Shown here: in pieces, positions 1 to 8,637 of the stretch
How the letters are laid out: every line of letters begins with the position of its first letter
How positions within the stretch are numbered: the first letter of the stretch is position 1
Origin: Sulfurospirillum sp. UBA2217
Lineage (GTDB): Bacteria; Campylobacterota; Campylobacteria; Campylobacterales; Sulfurospirillaceae
Direction: 5' to 3'
DNA: 64,000 nucleotides
Assembly: GCA_002328495.1 (NCBI GenBank)
Contig: DCUJ01000012.1
Location: forward strand, 1-64,000
Translations under genes and position numbers: made by a program
The notes under the pieces: generated by a model
Told to the model about the DNA's origin: nothing
The model's database searches: none
The model's input: only the letters and a program-made list of their open reading frames with translations

Positions 1-363
1 GGAAGAAGTGATTACCCAAATCAGGTCAATAACGTTTTAGGCTTCCCTTTTATCTTTAGAGGCGCACTGGATGTGAGAGCCACTAAGGTAACAGAGGGGA
101 TGAAGATGGCTGCTGCCATTGCTTTAGCTAAATTGGCTAAAGAAGAGGTACCTGCGTATGTAAAAGCGGCGTATGGTGGAGAAGAGCTAAGCTTTGGTAA
201 AGGCTATATCATTCCTAAACCTTTTGATAGACGTGCTTTTGTTTGGGTGAGTTGTGCGGTAGCAGAAGCTGCGGTGAAAGATGGTGTGGCACGTGTCAAA
301 GACTTTGATGCCAAGGCTTACCGTGCTAAGCTTCAGGCTATTATTGATGCGGAAGCGAAGTAG
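1..363 (+). CDS. Malic enzyme, C-terminal fragment
   Basis: This is the 3' end of a gene that begins before the window; the frame is open from base 1 and ends with TAG. The reading opens with residues GRSDYPNQVNNVLGFPFIF and continues RGALDVRAT, which is a hallmark of the NAD(P)-dependent malic enzymes (the NAD-binding half). Malic enzyme decarboxylates malate to pyruvate with reduction of NAD(P), in the cytoplasm, linking the C4 pool to pyruvate. About 120 residues are visible, including the closing alpha-helical part with KDGVARV. The GTG at 73 is internal and not a true start. The gene converges on hypF with only 3 bases between the two stops. Cofactor preference cannot be judged from this part. 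Confidence 0.9.
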   Translation, partial: GRSDYPNQVNNVLGFPFIFRGALDVRATKVTEGMKMAAAIALAKLAKEEVPAYVKAAYGGEELSFGKGYIIPKPFDRRAFVWVSCAVAEAAVKDGVARVKDFDAKAYRAKLQAIIDAEAK

Positions 364-366
364 TCC

Positions 367-2592
367 TTAATTATTGAGCGCAAAGTAGAGTTGCCCAACG
401 CAGATACCCCCATCATTGGGTGGTATCTGATGCTGGGAGATGAATGTATGAGCTTTACATGTAAGAATTTTTTCTAACAACGTTCGATTTTGGAATACCC
501 CACCTGAGAGAACGACTTTATACGGATAGTTTTTTGCCATCTCTTGAATTAAATGGGCAAGCGCGTTGATAAATTTTGACGCAATCATACGTGGCTCATC
601 ACTCAGCATCTCTAAAAAAGCCTCTTTATACAAAACCTTTCCCTCTTTACATGTAAAGGTATACGCCTCATCAATCGTTGCATCATACAAGCTTTCCAAA
701 AATAACCCACTCTGCCCATCATAGCTTACCCGTCCTTCCATACCACATATTACAGCGACCGCATCAAAGATGCGTCCAACGGAGGAGCACAAAGGGGCAT
801 TAATTTTTTTGGTGTAGAGCTGTTTAAGGCTTTTGAGTTCACTGGGTGTAAAATAAGCATTTAATACCTCGCCTACTTCATGACCACACGATTCTAAATC
901 CCATACAATAGAGGCTAAAACCCGTCTGGTCTCTTTAATACTCACATCACCACCCAACAAATGAAATGGCTCAAAGTGTGCTACTCTTTCATACCCGTGT
1001 GTATCACACAGTAAAAACTCACCACCCCATATCGTTCCATCATCCCCATACCCCGTACCATCCCAGGCAATCCCAAAAACTTTTTCTTCCAAGTGATGCT
1101 CAAACATAGCAGATAAAATATGTGCGAAATGATGCTGAATCTGCACAAAAGGGATGCCTTGCCTTTTCGCCCACTGCGTTGTAGCATAATGTGGATGCAA
1201 GTCACCCACGATGATATCTGGTTTAAAATCGTAAAATCGTTCTAAGGTTTGGAGTGTTTTTGTAAAAAGCTCAAAACCAGCCAGCGTGTCCAAATCTCCA
1301 ATGTATGGACTCACAATAACTTGTTGATTTAAATAGATCGCCACGGCATTTTTTTGATGCGCACCCACAGCTAGGATAGTGTGTTTATTGGCATCTGTTA
1401 AACGGAAACTCAGTGGTGCTAAACCTCGTGACAACCGCATCAGTAAAGGTTTATCGTTGATGTATTGCACCACGCTATCATCACTAGAATTAACAATGTC
1501 ACGGTTATAGTCCAGATAAAAATCAACCACCCCACCAAGTCGCTCTTCTAATACCTCCGCATCGTAGATAATAGGTTCTCCCGAACGATTGGCACTGGTG
1601 GCAATAATGGGATGAGAGAGATGGTTAAAGAGTCTTACATGTAAAGGCGTATACGGTAAAAAAACGCCTAAACGATTGATTTCTGGCGCAACCAAAGGCG
1701 ACAAAACGCATGTCGATAACGTTTTACGTTTAACTAAAACAATGGGTCGCAACTGTGAAACTAACGCTTTTTTTTCTTCTTCCTCTAAAGCACAAACCGC
1801 TTCAGTAGCATGAATATCTTTAAACATCACCGCAAAGGGTTTTGTGGGTCTTTGTTTTCGTTCTCGTAGCGTTTGTACAGCACAATTATGGGTCGCATCA
1901 CACATAAGATGAAAGCCACCCATCCCTTTCATTGCAACAATCAAACCCTCGGAAATTTTTTGTGCCAGTAGCTCTAGTGCCTCTTCATTGTACGCTAACA
2001 CCAAACCGTTCATTTGCTTTAATACCAACGTAGGACCGCATGAAGCACAACTTATGGGTTGCGCATGGTAACGTCTATCAAGAGGATTGGTGTATTCCTC
2101 TTGACAGGCATCACACATCACAAACGGTTGCATCGAGGTATTGGGACGGTCATAAGGGACTGTTTTAATGATAGAGTAGCGTGGGCCACAGTTTGTACAG
2201 TTAATAAAAAAATAGTCATGGCGTCTGTTAGTAGGGTTATTGAGTTCATCTAAGCACGCAGGACACAATGCCATATCGGGTAAAACCAAGGAAGATTTAA
2301 AGGAGCCTTCTTCGCTCTCATGAATTGTAAAATCAAAATAGCCAAAAAAAGATAACGCTTTTTTTTGACATACATCCATACGAGCCAGCGGTGGCAATTC
2401 TAAAAAAAGAGCTTTATCAAACGATTGAAGTGCGTGATTTTCACCCTCAAGTTCTATCTCAACACCCAATGCGTTGTTGAGCACAAAGCCTTTAAGGCCA
2501 TACCGAAGGGCTAGCGTGTAGATAAAGGGTCGAAAACCAACCCCTTGAACAATCCCTTCAATATGATAAGCAATCCTATGCTTTGTCGTCAA
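367..2592 (-). CDS. hypF: Carbamoyltransferase HypF, NiFe hydrogenase maturation
   Basis: HypF makes the carbamoyl group that becomes the CN ligands of the NiFe site, from carbamoyl phosphate and ATP, and passes it to HypE. All expected parts are visible in 741 residues, the normal length. They are an N-terminal acylphosphatase domain with VQGVGFRP near 15-22 and N39/N40, two zinc fingers (C110-C113-C132-C135 and C160-C163-C182-C185), a YrdC-like region at about 200-385, and a Kae1-like carbamoyltransferase region with HHFAH at about 475. The start is a TTG at 2592 preceded by AGGGA; it overlaps the upstream gene by 17 bases, so it is the last gene of the hyd operon. Three TTACATGTAA palindromes lie inside (455, 647, 1635). 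Confidence 0.96.
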   Translation of the reverse strand: MTTKHRIAYHIEGIVQGVGFRPFIYTLALRYGLKGFVLNNALGVEIELEGENHALQSFDKALFLELPPLARMDVCQKKALSFFGYFDFTIHESEEGSFKSSLVLPDMALCPACLDELNNPTNRRHDYFFINCTNCGPRYSIIKTVPYDRPNTSMQPFVMCDACQEEYTNPLDRRYHAQPISCASCGPTLVLKQMNGLVLAYNEEALELLAQKISEGLIVAMKGMGGFHLMCDATHNCAVQTLRERKQRPTKPFAVMFKDIHATEAVCALEEEEKKALVSQLRPIVLVKRKTLSTCVLSPLVAPEINRLGVFLPYTPLHVRLFNHLSHPIIATSANRSGEPIIYDAEVLEERLGGVVDFYLDYNRDIVNSSDDSVVQYINDKPLLMRLSRGLAPLSFRLTDANKHTILAVGAHQKNAVAIYLNQQVIVSPYIGDLDTLAGFELFTKTLQTLERFYDFKPDIIVGDLHPHYATTQWAKRQGIPFVQIQHHFAHILSAMFEHHLEEKVFGIAWDGTGYGDDGTIWGGEFLLCDTHGYERVAHFEPFHLLGGDVSIKETRRVLASIVWDLESCGHEVGEVLNAYFTPSELKSLKQLYTKKINAPLCSSVGRIFDAVAVICGMEGRVSYDGQSGLFLESLYDATIDEAYTFTCKEGKVLYKEAFLEMLSDEPRMIASKFINALAHLIQEMAKNYPYKVVLSGGVFQNRTLLEKILTCKAHTFISQHQIPPNDGGICVGQLYFALNN

Positions 2593-4258
2593 TCGGAAGT
2601 TCCCTATTGAGTCGTAGCGTATGGTTTGGTTTTAGATTTTTGTAGGCCATTTCGGTAAATTTTTTGTATTGAAATAAAGAACCCGCCAAAGCAACATTTT
2701 CAATACCCACATTTTCTTTGTAATAATCCGATGTATCGGAGAGAAAATAGGCTAAGCTTTGCATATATCCAAAACTTAATGTTGCATCGTCCGTTCCAGC
2801 AAGTTTAAAACTCATGCCACTGCGAATCAATTTTAGGTAATTAAAATCAGAGACCAATGACTCCTCTTTTTGGAGGTAATAATCAATCCGTGGACCTTTT
2901 TGCCCTCCAAAATCCTCAGCATTTTCAATCAATTTTTCACCTGCATTCTCAAAATCACGAGCCAAGCCTAATACAATGGCCGCAATTTTCCACAATGAAA
3001 AAATACTTTTTGGCATCGTTTCAGGAAGTGTAAGACTTAGTGCATAAGCATAAATATCAGGAAATGCCTCTTTATAGTTTTCAATCAAACGCACACCACT
3101 TTTACCCATCAAAGCAATTTCGTTAAAAAGTGCTTCAATGGAATCTGGCAATGTCACCTTAGAAAATGTCAACATACGATTTTCAGGGGAATAGTGCATA
3201 AACGCGTCGTCGTGAAAACAACTGAGATAAAAACAAGCACTGTTGGCAGAAAAAAGCCCATGTTCTTGCATAATGGAGGCAAAAAAGCGATAACATGGCT
3301 CTTCAAATTTTGTTAAATTGCCTTTAAGCATAGCCGATGCGTACGAGCGGCCCTCAACAATCACGATTTCACCATTGTCTAAAACGCAAATCTCTAAAGG
3401 TTCACGCTCAAGTAATTTTCCTGTAAAATCAACCCTATACGCTGCATCCATTAACGCTTTTTTGGCTTTAAAAATAAACCCAACACCTCGCTCAAAAAGA
3501 CGTTTGCACACATGATACACTATTAACTCATCCGCCAATCTAAGACGTACCCGTGGTAGTGGTAAAATCTTTTTTTGCGCATAAAGGGCATTCACTTTTA
3601 AACGAATTGATGGGCGTTCAAGTGAAGCCAGTGCCTTAATTTCATTTTCTTTAATGACGACCATCTTTTCAACAACACTCAAATCTGTTGCAACAATATC
3701 AATACCCTCAAGACTTTTGAAAGAAGAGAGCTGTTCAACATTTCCAAAGACATACACACCGTGATGCGTAGGAATACTCACCCTTTTACCCTGAACAATG
3801 GCTTCTGCTATCATTGTATAAACCGTCTCAAAATCCTCTGCATTGTGTGCACTTATACAGGATTTTCCTTCATGACTTAAGAGCAACGTGTCCGTTCCAA
3901 GAGTAAACTCCGTGTAAGGCAAACGATACATAGGGGAGTTTGGTGTCTCAATCGAAGAGAGAATTTTAGGTGTAAAAAGAGGTGCTAACACGGTGGAAAC
4001 GCTCTCTTTTGAAAGTTCTGGTCTTGATTCTGCTACATATACCGATGAAGATTTAAAAAAAAGTGATAAAGGAAGTGAGGAGGATAGAACATCGGCAAAA
4101 TGACCCAGTTGCTCTTCATTATCTTCTACAAACAACGTCACTTGTGTAGCATTGTGTGTCACAGTATGTGCGATGTTAAAATCAACACATATCTCTTTAA
4201 GAAGACTCTCTAAAACACCGTTTTGTGAAACATACTGAAATTCAAATGCTAAAATCAT
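2576..4258 (-). CDS. Conserved protein of the hyd operon, function unknown (HydE position)
   Basis: This 560-residue protein sits between the maturation protease and hypF, overlapping the former by ATGA and the latter by 17 bases, so it is translationally tied to hydrogenase maturation. I do not recognise a catalytic motif. The first 80 residues look like a small alpha/beta domain. There is no signal peptide or clear membrane helix. By position it corresponds to the hydE gene reported downstream of hydD in Wolinella, but I cannot confirm the homology from sequence alone. A role in assembly or maturation is inferred from operon position only. Note that the name HydE is also used for an unrelated radical SAM maturase of FeFe hydrogenases, which this is not, since no CxxxCxxC motif is present. 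Confidence 0.6.
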   Translation of the reverse strand: MILAFEFQYVSQNGVLESLLKEICVDFNIAHTVTHNATQVTLFVEDNEEQLGHFADVLSSSLPLSLFFKSSSVYVAESRPELSKESVSTVLAPLFTPKILSSIETPNSPMYRLPYTEFTLGTDTLLLSHEGKSCISAHNAEDFETVYTMIAEAIVQGKRVSIPTHHGVYVFGNVEQLSSFKSLEGIDIVATDLSVVEKMVVIKENEIKALASLERPSIRLKVNALYAQKKILPLPRVRLRLADELIVYHVCKRLFERGVGFIFKAKKALMDAAYRVDFTGKLLEREPLEICVLDNGEIVIVEGRSYASAMLKGNLTKFEEPCYRFFASIMQEHGLFSANSACFYLSCFHDDAFMHYSPENRMLTFSKVTLPDSIEALFNEIALMGKSGVRLIENYKEAFPDIYAYALSLTLPETMPKSIFSLWKIAAIVLGLARDFENAGEKLIENAEDFGGQKGPRIDYYLQKEESLVSDFNYLKLIRSGMSFKLAGTDDATLSFGYMQSLAYFLSDTSDYYKENVGIENVALAGSLFQYKKFTEMAYKNLKPNHTLRLNRELPIDDKA

Positions 4259-4794
4259 CGTTCCTCCACACAGGACTGATCAGCGACGCTCTGGATGTCG
4301 ATGTCGGATATTTGGTTACATGTAAAACCAAGTTCACTCAAATGCTTTATTAAAGTCTTTTCCATAACCAAAGATCCTTTAAGCACCGCTGGTGTCATTT
4401 TTAAGGTTGTATCCGCCACAACTTCAGGGATAACACCGATAATTTTTGTAGGGGGACGATCGCCTACCATATCCATCATGGTCAGTGTTTGAAGCATTTC
4501 TACCTCATGTGCACTGCCTTGAAAGGAGATAGAATTTGGAACATTTTCAAAATCAAAGAAATAAACATCACCTATTTGTCCATCACTGGCGTCAACACAG
4601 TCAAGCACTATGAGGTAGTCATATTCAACGATAATGGGGATTAATCTCTCCGCTAGGGTGCCTCCATCCACAAAAGTGATGGAATGCTCGGATGAAGAAA
4701 ACGCGTATTTTTGTTCAACAAGGCGGCACAGATGAACTCCGACGCCTTCGTCGGAGAACATCACATTGCCAATGCCTAAAATCAATACTTTCAA
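4255..4794 (-). CDS. hydD: Hydrogenase maturation protease (HyaD/HybD family)
   Basis: This nickel-dependent endopeptidase removes the C-terminal extension of the large subunit after nickel insertion. The N terminus LGIGNVMFSDEGVG carries the family glycine motif and the metal ligand E16. The second ligand aspartate lies in LDCVDASD (65-71) and the third ligand is the histidine at 96 in SAHEVEM. At 179 residues it has the usual length. Its stop overlaps the start of the next gene as ATGA, and it lies 12 bases after hydC. The only large subunit in the window with a cleavable tail is HydB, so HydB is the obvious substrate. A TTACATGTAA palindrome at 4316 encodes TCN near the C terminus. Confidence 0.93.
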   Translation of the reverse strand: MKVLILGIGNVMFSDEGVGVHLCRLVEQKYAFSSSEHSITFVDGGTLAERLIPIIVEYDYLIVLDCVDASDGQIGDVYFFDFENVPNSISFQGSAHEVEMLQTLTMMDMVGDRPPTKIIGVIPEVVADTTLKMTPAVLKGSLVMEKTLIKHLSELGFTCNQISDIDIQSVADQSCVEER

Positions 4795-4806
4795 GCAAAA
4801 ACCTAA

Positions 4807-5484
4807 TTAATGTTTAGAGTTTTGTTCAGGAAACTTGTAACCACTTATGATAGCATCCATAGAGCCTTCTTTACCCATGATAGAGTTGAAAATAGCCATA
4901 TAAATGTGTATCGGTAAGAAAATTAAAATACCCCACATCACGATATGGTGAATTTCTCTTACCATCGCAAGTCCACCCATCATTGCTTCAAGTGGTCGCA
5001 TGTAGTCATACAAGAAGAGACCTAAGCCACCCCCTTGATACCCATGGACATACAAAACCAATCCTGTCAAACTAATCACAAATACCATTGCATACAAACC
5101 TACATACGCTATAAACTGAAGTGGATTGTACGCACCTCTTAAATGAGGGTGTTCCCCCATAAAAAGGTAGTATTTAATTTGTTGAAACCAGACTTTTGGA
5201 CTGATAAAATCCAAAAAGGATAAACGCTCTTTACCACTGATTCTGTCAAAAAGAAAGAGGTACAGTTTGAAAAGCGACACAGCTATCAGAACAAATCCCG
5301 CTATTTCGTGCCACATTCTAAATTTTGCATTTAAAAAGAGCACAGGCTCATCGGAAGGTGCAGGTGCAATAAAGACATACGTCAAATAAAAACCTGTTAC
5401 CGTTAAGACAAAAATAGCAATAGCTCTAAGCCAGTGCGTTATACGCAAACCTGCAGAGAACTCAAATTCTATTTTACGTTTCAT
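4807..5484 (-). CDS. hydC: NiFe hydrogenase cytochrome b subunit
   Basis: This is the membrane anchor and electron acceptor of the HydAB dimer. It takes electrons from the small subunit through two b hemes to menaquinone. I placed the start at the ATG at 5484 (MKRKIEFEF) because GGGAGA lies just upstream. The longer open frame to 5526 would overlap the hydB stop region without a ribosome binding site. Four membrane segments are visible, with heme-ligand candidates H15 in ITHWLR, H60 in MWHEIAGF, and the pair in REIHHIVMWG and PIHIYMA. Length (225 residues) fits the HyaC/HydC family. It follows hydB directly and precedes the protease gene. Confidence 0.94.
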   Translation of the reverse strand: MKRKIEFEFSAGLRITHWLRAIAIFVLTVTGFYLTYVFIAPAPSDEPVLFLNAKFRMWHEIAGFVLIAVSLFKLYLFLFDRISGKERLSFLDFISPKVWFQQIKYYLFMGEHPHLRGAYNPLQFIAYVGLYAMVFVISLTGLVLYVHGYQGGGLGLFLYDYMRPLEAMMGGLAMVREIHHIVMWGILIFLPIHIYMAIFNSIMGKEGSMDAIISGYKFPEQNSKH

Positions 5485-5503
5485 AGTTTCTCCCTTTCGC
5501 TTT

Positions 5504-7252
5504 TTAGCAAGACGCGCCGCTAACATCTACCTTATAACTACTCATCTCATTGCCTTTGGCATCCATAACGTGTACGGCACATGCTAAACATGGGTCAAAT
5601 GAGTGAATAATTCTAATGATTTCAAGCGGTTGAGAAAGATCAGCGATTTTCAAACCCACCAAAGACTCTTCGTATGGTCCTCTAACACCCTTGGCATCTT
5701 TTGGACTTGCATTCCATGTGGTTGGAACGACAGCTTGGTAGTTTTCGATAACACCATTTTTGATTTTGACCCAGTGACTTAAAACACCACGAGGTACGTT
5801 ACCGATGTAGCGACCTTTGTATTCTTTGTTTTTATCAATCTTATAGCTTGTATAGGTTGAATCATCGACTTTAAGATTACCAATAAGAGCTGTAAATGCT
5901 TCCAAACCGTAATCTGCAATCACTTTAGCTTCAAGCATACGACAAGCTGTTCTACCAAGCGTTGACGCAACGGCTGTGATAGGAAGTCCCGTGTCTTTCA
6001 AGAATTGATTAACTACCGTTTGTACACGCTTGTTACCAAGGGCGTAGTTTACAACGATGTTTGCCAATGGTCCAACTTGAAGAGGTTTACCATCATAACG
6101 TGGTGCTTTAACCCATGTATACTTGCCTTTTTCATCAATGACTTTAGTAGAAGCGAGTTCACCTTTATCGTTGACCGTTTGAGCATCTTTAAAGCCTGTA
6201 TAATTAGGTTCTTGACGACCTTCATATGGATGGTATGCCGCACTATCTTTATACCAAGCATGGGTTGCTTCTTCGGTGATTTTACTCTCATCTAAAGGCT
6301 GAACCTTAAATGGTTTACCCGTAACAAGTGCAATAACATCTTCACCCATCATCACGCCACTTTCAAATAAAAACTCTTTGGCATTAATTTGGAATTCTTT
6401 ATACGTAAAGAGGTTTGGCACACCCAGACCTGCATTAACACTAGGCTCACCCGCATACGCAAGTCCAGCCATTACAACGTCTGGATAATACGCACGATTT
6501 ACGAAATCTGCCAATTCTTTGAACTTCGTCATAAACTCACCTAAACGAGCCGGTGATTGAAGATCCATAATACACGTAACACCACCAACACTCAAACTTT
6601 GTGGGTGTGGTTGTTTAGCACCAAATACTGCCATCATTTGAGCCGCAATACGTTGCATTTCAAGCGCTTTTAAGTAGTGAGAAAGTGCAATCAAATTTTG
6701 TTCTGGTGTTAGTTTATACGTTGAGTGTCCCCAGTACGCATTCGCGAATGGTCCAAGGTGTCCTTTTTTCACAAATTCCGTAACTCTCTTTTGTGCCGCA
6801 ACCAAGTCATCCGCGCCACAAGCGATAGGATTTTCTGTGTATTTAAACGCTTCTTGAGCCGCTTTGTGTGGATCCGCTTTAAGAGCAGAAACCACATCGA
6901 CCCAGTCTACACCGTGTAGGTGATAGAAGTGTACAGGATGGTCGTGCAAGAAAAGTGCACAGTTCATTAAGGTACGTGTTAATTTAGCGTTAAGTGGTGG
7001 CTCAATTCCTAGAGCATCCTCAACCGCTTGAATACCTGCTTTGTAGTGTGAATAGGTACAAACACCACAAATTCTTTGTGTAAAGAAACCAGCATCTCTA
7101 GGATCGCGTCCTTTTAAGATAGTCTCAATACCTCTCCATAATGTTGATGATGAATATGCCTCAGTAACGACATTGTTATCATCAACGATAACCTCTACTC
7201 TTAAGTGTCCCTCAATTCGGGTAATGGGGTCAACAACAATTCTTTTACTCAT
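5504..7252 (-). CDS. hydB: NiFe hydrogenase large subunit, group 1
   Basis: Catalytic subunit holding the NiFe(CN)2CO centre, which oxidises H2 on the periplasmic side. The N-terminal nickel motif is RICGVCTYSH (C62, C65) and the C-terminal one is DPCLACAVH (C555, C558, H561). After H561 there is a tail of 21 residues starting VMDAKG, which the HydD protease should remove. Length 582 is normal. The ATG at 7252 has AAGGAA upstream, 18 bases after the hydA stop. It has no signal peptide of its own and is expected to be carried through the Tat pathway by HydA. Together with HydA and HydC it forms the membrane-bound uptake hydrogenase feeding menaquinone in anaerobic respiration. Confidence 0.97.
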   Translation of the reverse strand: MSKRIVVDPITRIEGHLRVEVIVDDNNVVTEAYSSSTLWRGIETILKGRDPRDAGFFTQRICGVCTYSHYKAGIQAVEDALGIEPPLNAKLTRTLMNCALFLHDHPVHFYHLHGVDWVDVVSALKADPHKAAQEAFKYTENPIACGADDLVAAQKRVTEFVKKGHLGPFANAYWGHSTYKLTPEQNLIALSHYLKALEMQRIAAQMMAVFGAKQPHPQSLSVGGVTCIMDLQSPARLGEFMTKFKELADFVNRAYYPDVVMAGLAYAGEPSVNAGLGVPNLFTYKEFQINAKEFLFESGVMMGEDVIALVTGKPFKVQPLDESKITEEATHAWYKDSAAYHPYEGRQEPNYTGFKDAQTVNDKGELASTKVIDEKGKYTWVKAPRYDGKPLQVGPLANIVVNYALGNKRVQTVVNQFLKDTGLPITAVASTLGRTACRMLEAKVIADYGLEAFTALIGNLKVDDSTYTSYKIDKNKEYKGRYIGNVPRGVLSHWVKIKNGVIENYQAVVPTTWNASPKDAKGVRGPYEESLVGLKIADLSQPLEIIRIIHSFDPCLACAVHVMDAKGNEMSSYKVDVSGASC

Positions 7253-7270
7253 TTCTATGTTCCTTGAGTT

Positions 7271-8428
7271 TTATTCTTCAGTTTTTCCACTGCCTTTAAT
7301 GGCAGCAATTGCAGCATGCGCAGCAATACCTACCGCAGTAGCGGCCAACAACGTAACGCCTACTTTATCAGCAGTCTTATCGGCACCTTCGCCATATACT
7401 GTGTGGTAGAGTCTATTACCCAAAGGTTCTTCAAATGGTCCCATATTATCCCAGAAATCTGGCTCAGAACATCCAATACATCCATGTCCCGCTTGAACTG
7501 GCCATGAGGTGTGTTGGTTAAATCGTTCACGTGAACAGTTATTAAAGGTATAAGGACCTTTACAACCCACTTTATAAAGACAGAAACCTTTTTTAGCACC
7601 TGCATCACCGAATTCTTGTACAAATTCGCCTGCATCAAAGTGACCACGACGCTCACAAAGATCGTGAATTCTAAGGCCGTATGCCCATTTTGGACGATTG
7701 TACGCGTCAAGTGCTGGAAGCGTACCAAACAAGATGTAATGTAATACTTGACCAATAATGTTTTTCTCACTTGGAGGACATCCTGGAACGTTAATAACCG
7801 GCTTAGAGGTTACTTTACTTAATGCTTGTGCATTGGAAGGATTTGGATAGGCTGCTTGAACACCACCAAAGCTTGAACACGTACCGATTGCAAAGATAGC
7901 GGCAGCGGCATCGGCTGCTTTTTTAGCACTGGCAAAACCTGTTTGACCGTGTGGTCCAACGGTCAAATAATTTTCAGTAGCCCCTGCTGGGATACCACCT
8001 TCAACCATTAAAATAAATTTACCTTTGTATTTAGCGATAGCACTCTCTAAATTGTGCTCTGCTTGCCAACCTGCTGCTGCCATGATGGTCTCATGGTACT
8101 CCAATGAAATATAATCAAAAATAACGCTGTCAATCGTAGGTGCATCAGTTCTAAGCAAACTTTCACTACATCCTGTACACTCGGCCATGTGCAACCACAC
8201 AACAGGTAATCGGTCTGTCAATTCTGCTGCTTGCGCCATAAGAGGGGTGAATGATGAAGGGAGCGATAACATAGCAGTCACACCTGCTGCCCATTTCATA
8301 AAATCTCTACGGCTGATACCATGCTCTTCCATCAAAGTAGCAATGGATTTATCCTCCTTAATGCGAGGAAACTTCTCAAGTTTGCTAAGTCTCTCAGCAA
8401 GCCTTTCGTACAGTTTAGCGTGTTCCAT
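7271..8428 (-). CDS. hydA: NiFe hydrogenase small subunit with Tat signal and C-terminal anchor
   Basis: Electron-transfer subunit with three iron-sulfur clusters. A twin-arginine motif SRRDFMKW (R40-R41) follows an unusually long n-region of about 39 residues, then a hydrophobic stretch to MAQAAEL. Mature protein starts with the proximal-cluster motif ECTGCSES; later cysteines appear in PGCPPSEK, CPLYK-like and HGCIGCSE positions. A hydrophobic helix with VGIAAHAAIAA near the end is the usual membrane anchor. I chose the ATG at 8428 because AGGAG lies 6 bases upstream. The open frame reaches a TTG at 8482 with no clear ribosome site, which would add 18 residues. It is first gene of the hydABCD operon. 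Confidence 0.94.
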   Translation of the reverse strand: MEHAKLYERLAERLSKLEKFPRIKEDKSIATLMEEHGISRRDFMKWAAGVTAMLSLPSSFTPLMAQAAELTDRLPVVWLHMAECTGCSESLLRTDAPTIDSVIFDYISLEYHETIMAAAGWQAEHNLESAIAKYKGKFILMVEGGIPAGATENYLTVGPHGQTGFASAKKAADAAAAIFAIGTCSSFGGVQAAYPNPSNAQALSKVTSKPVINVPGCPPSEKNIIGQVLHYILFGTLPALDAYNRPKWAYGLRIHDLCERRGHFDAGEFVQEFGDAGAKKGFCLYKVGCKGPYTFNNCSRERFNQHTSWPVQAGHGCIGCSEPDFWDNMGPFEEPLGNRLYHTVYGEGADKTADKVGVTLLAATAVGIAAHAAIAAIKGSGKTEE

Positions 8429-8501
8429 CAGTTTCTCCTGTGTAAATTTTCCAAGATCAATATCCAATAACCATTCAGCCAAAAGGTCAATACCTATTGA
8501 C

Positions 8502-8517
8502 TGAATGATTATTCATT
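8502..8517. promoter_or_regulatory. Dyad in the hydA leader, TetR-operator-like
   Basis: TGAATGATTATTCA reads as TGAAT and ATTCA around 4 bases, and the overlapping AATGA/TCATT arms also match. This is the shape of many TetR-family operators. It lies 74 bases upstream of the hydA start and downstream of the likely -10. A TetR-type gene heads the neighbouring hup operon, so cross-control of hydABC is plausible but inferred. Confidence 0.4.
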
Positions 8518-8579
8518 TGTTATTTAATCAAATTTATCATTACGACATGCTAGAAATGAACGTTATTTAGCTTATTTTA

Positions 8580-8585
8580 ATTATA
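8580..8585 (-). promoter_or_regulatory. Probable -10 box of the hyd operon
   Basis: On the minus strand a perfect TATAAT sits here, about 150 bases upstream of the hydA ATG, preceded by a T-rich stretch as usual for sigma-70 promoters in Campylobacterota. The interval 8429-8637 holds no gene. Confidence 0.5.
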
Positions 8586-8637
8586 ATGGGTAATAAAGTA
8601 ACAAAAAAACAAGACAAAAAAGGTGTAGTATTAAAAA

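Noticed and set aside
6005..6295. Frames opposite hydB as independent genes
   Set aside because: They lie fully inside a clear hydrogenase gene and resemble no protein.
8429..8482. TTG start for HydA
   Set aside because: No ribosome site in front of it, while AGGAG lies 6 bases before the ATG at 8428. It remains a possible alternative.
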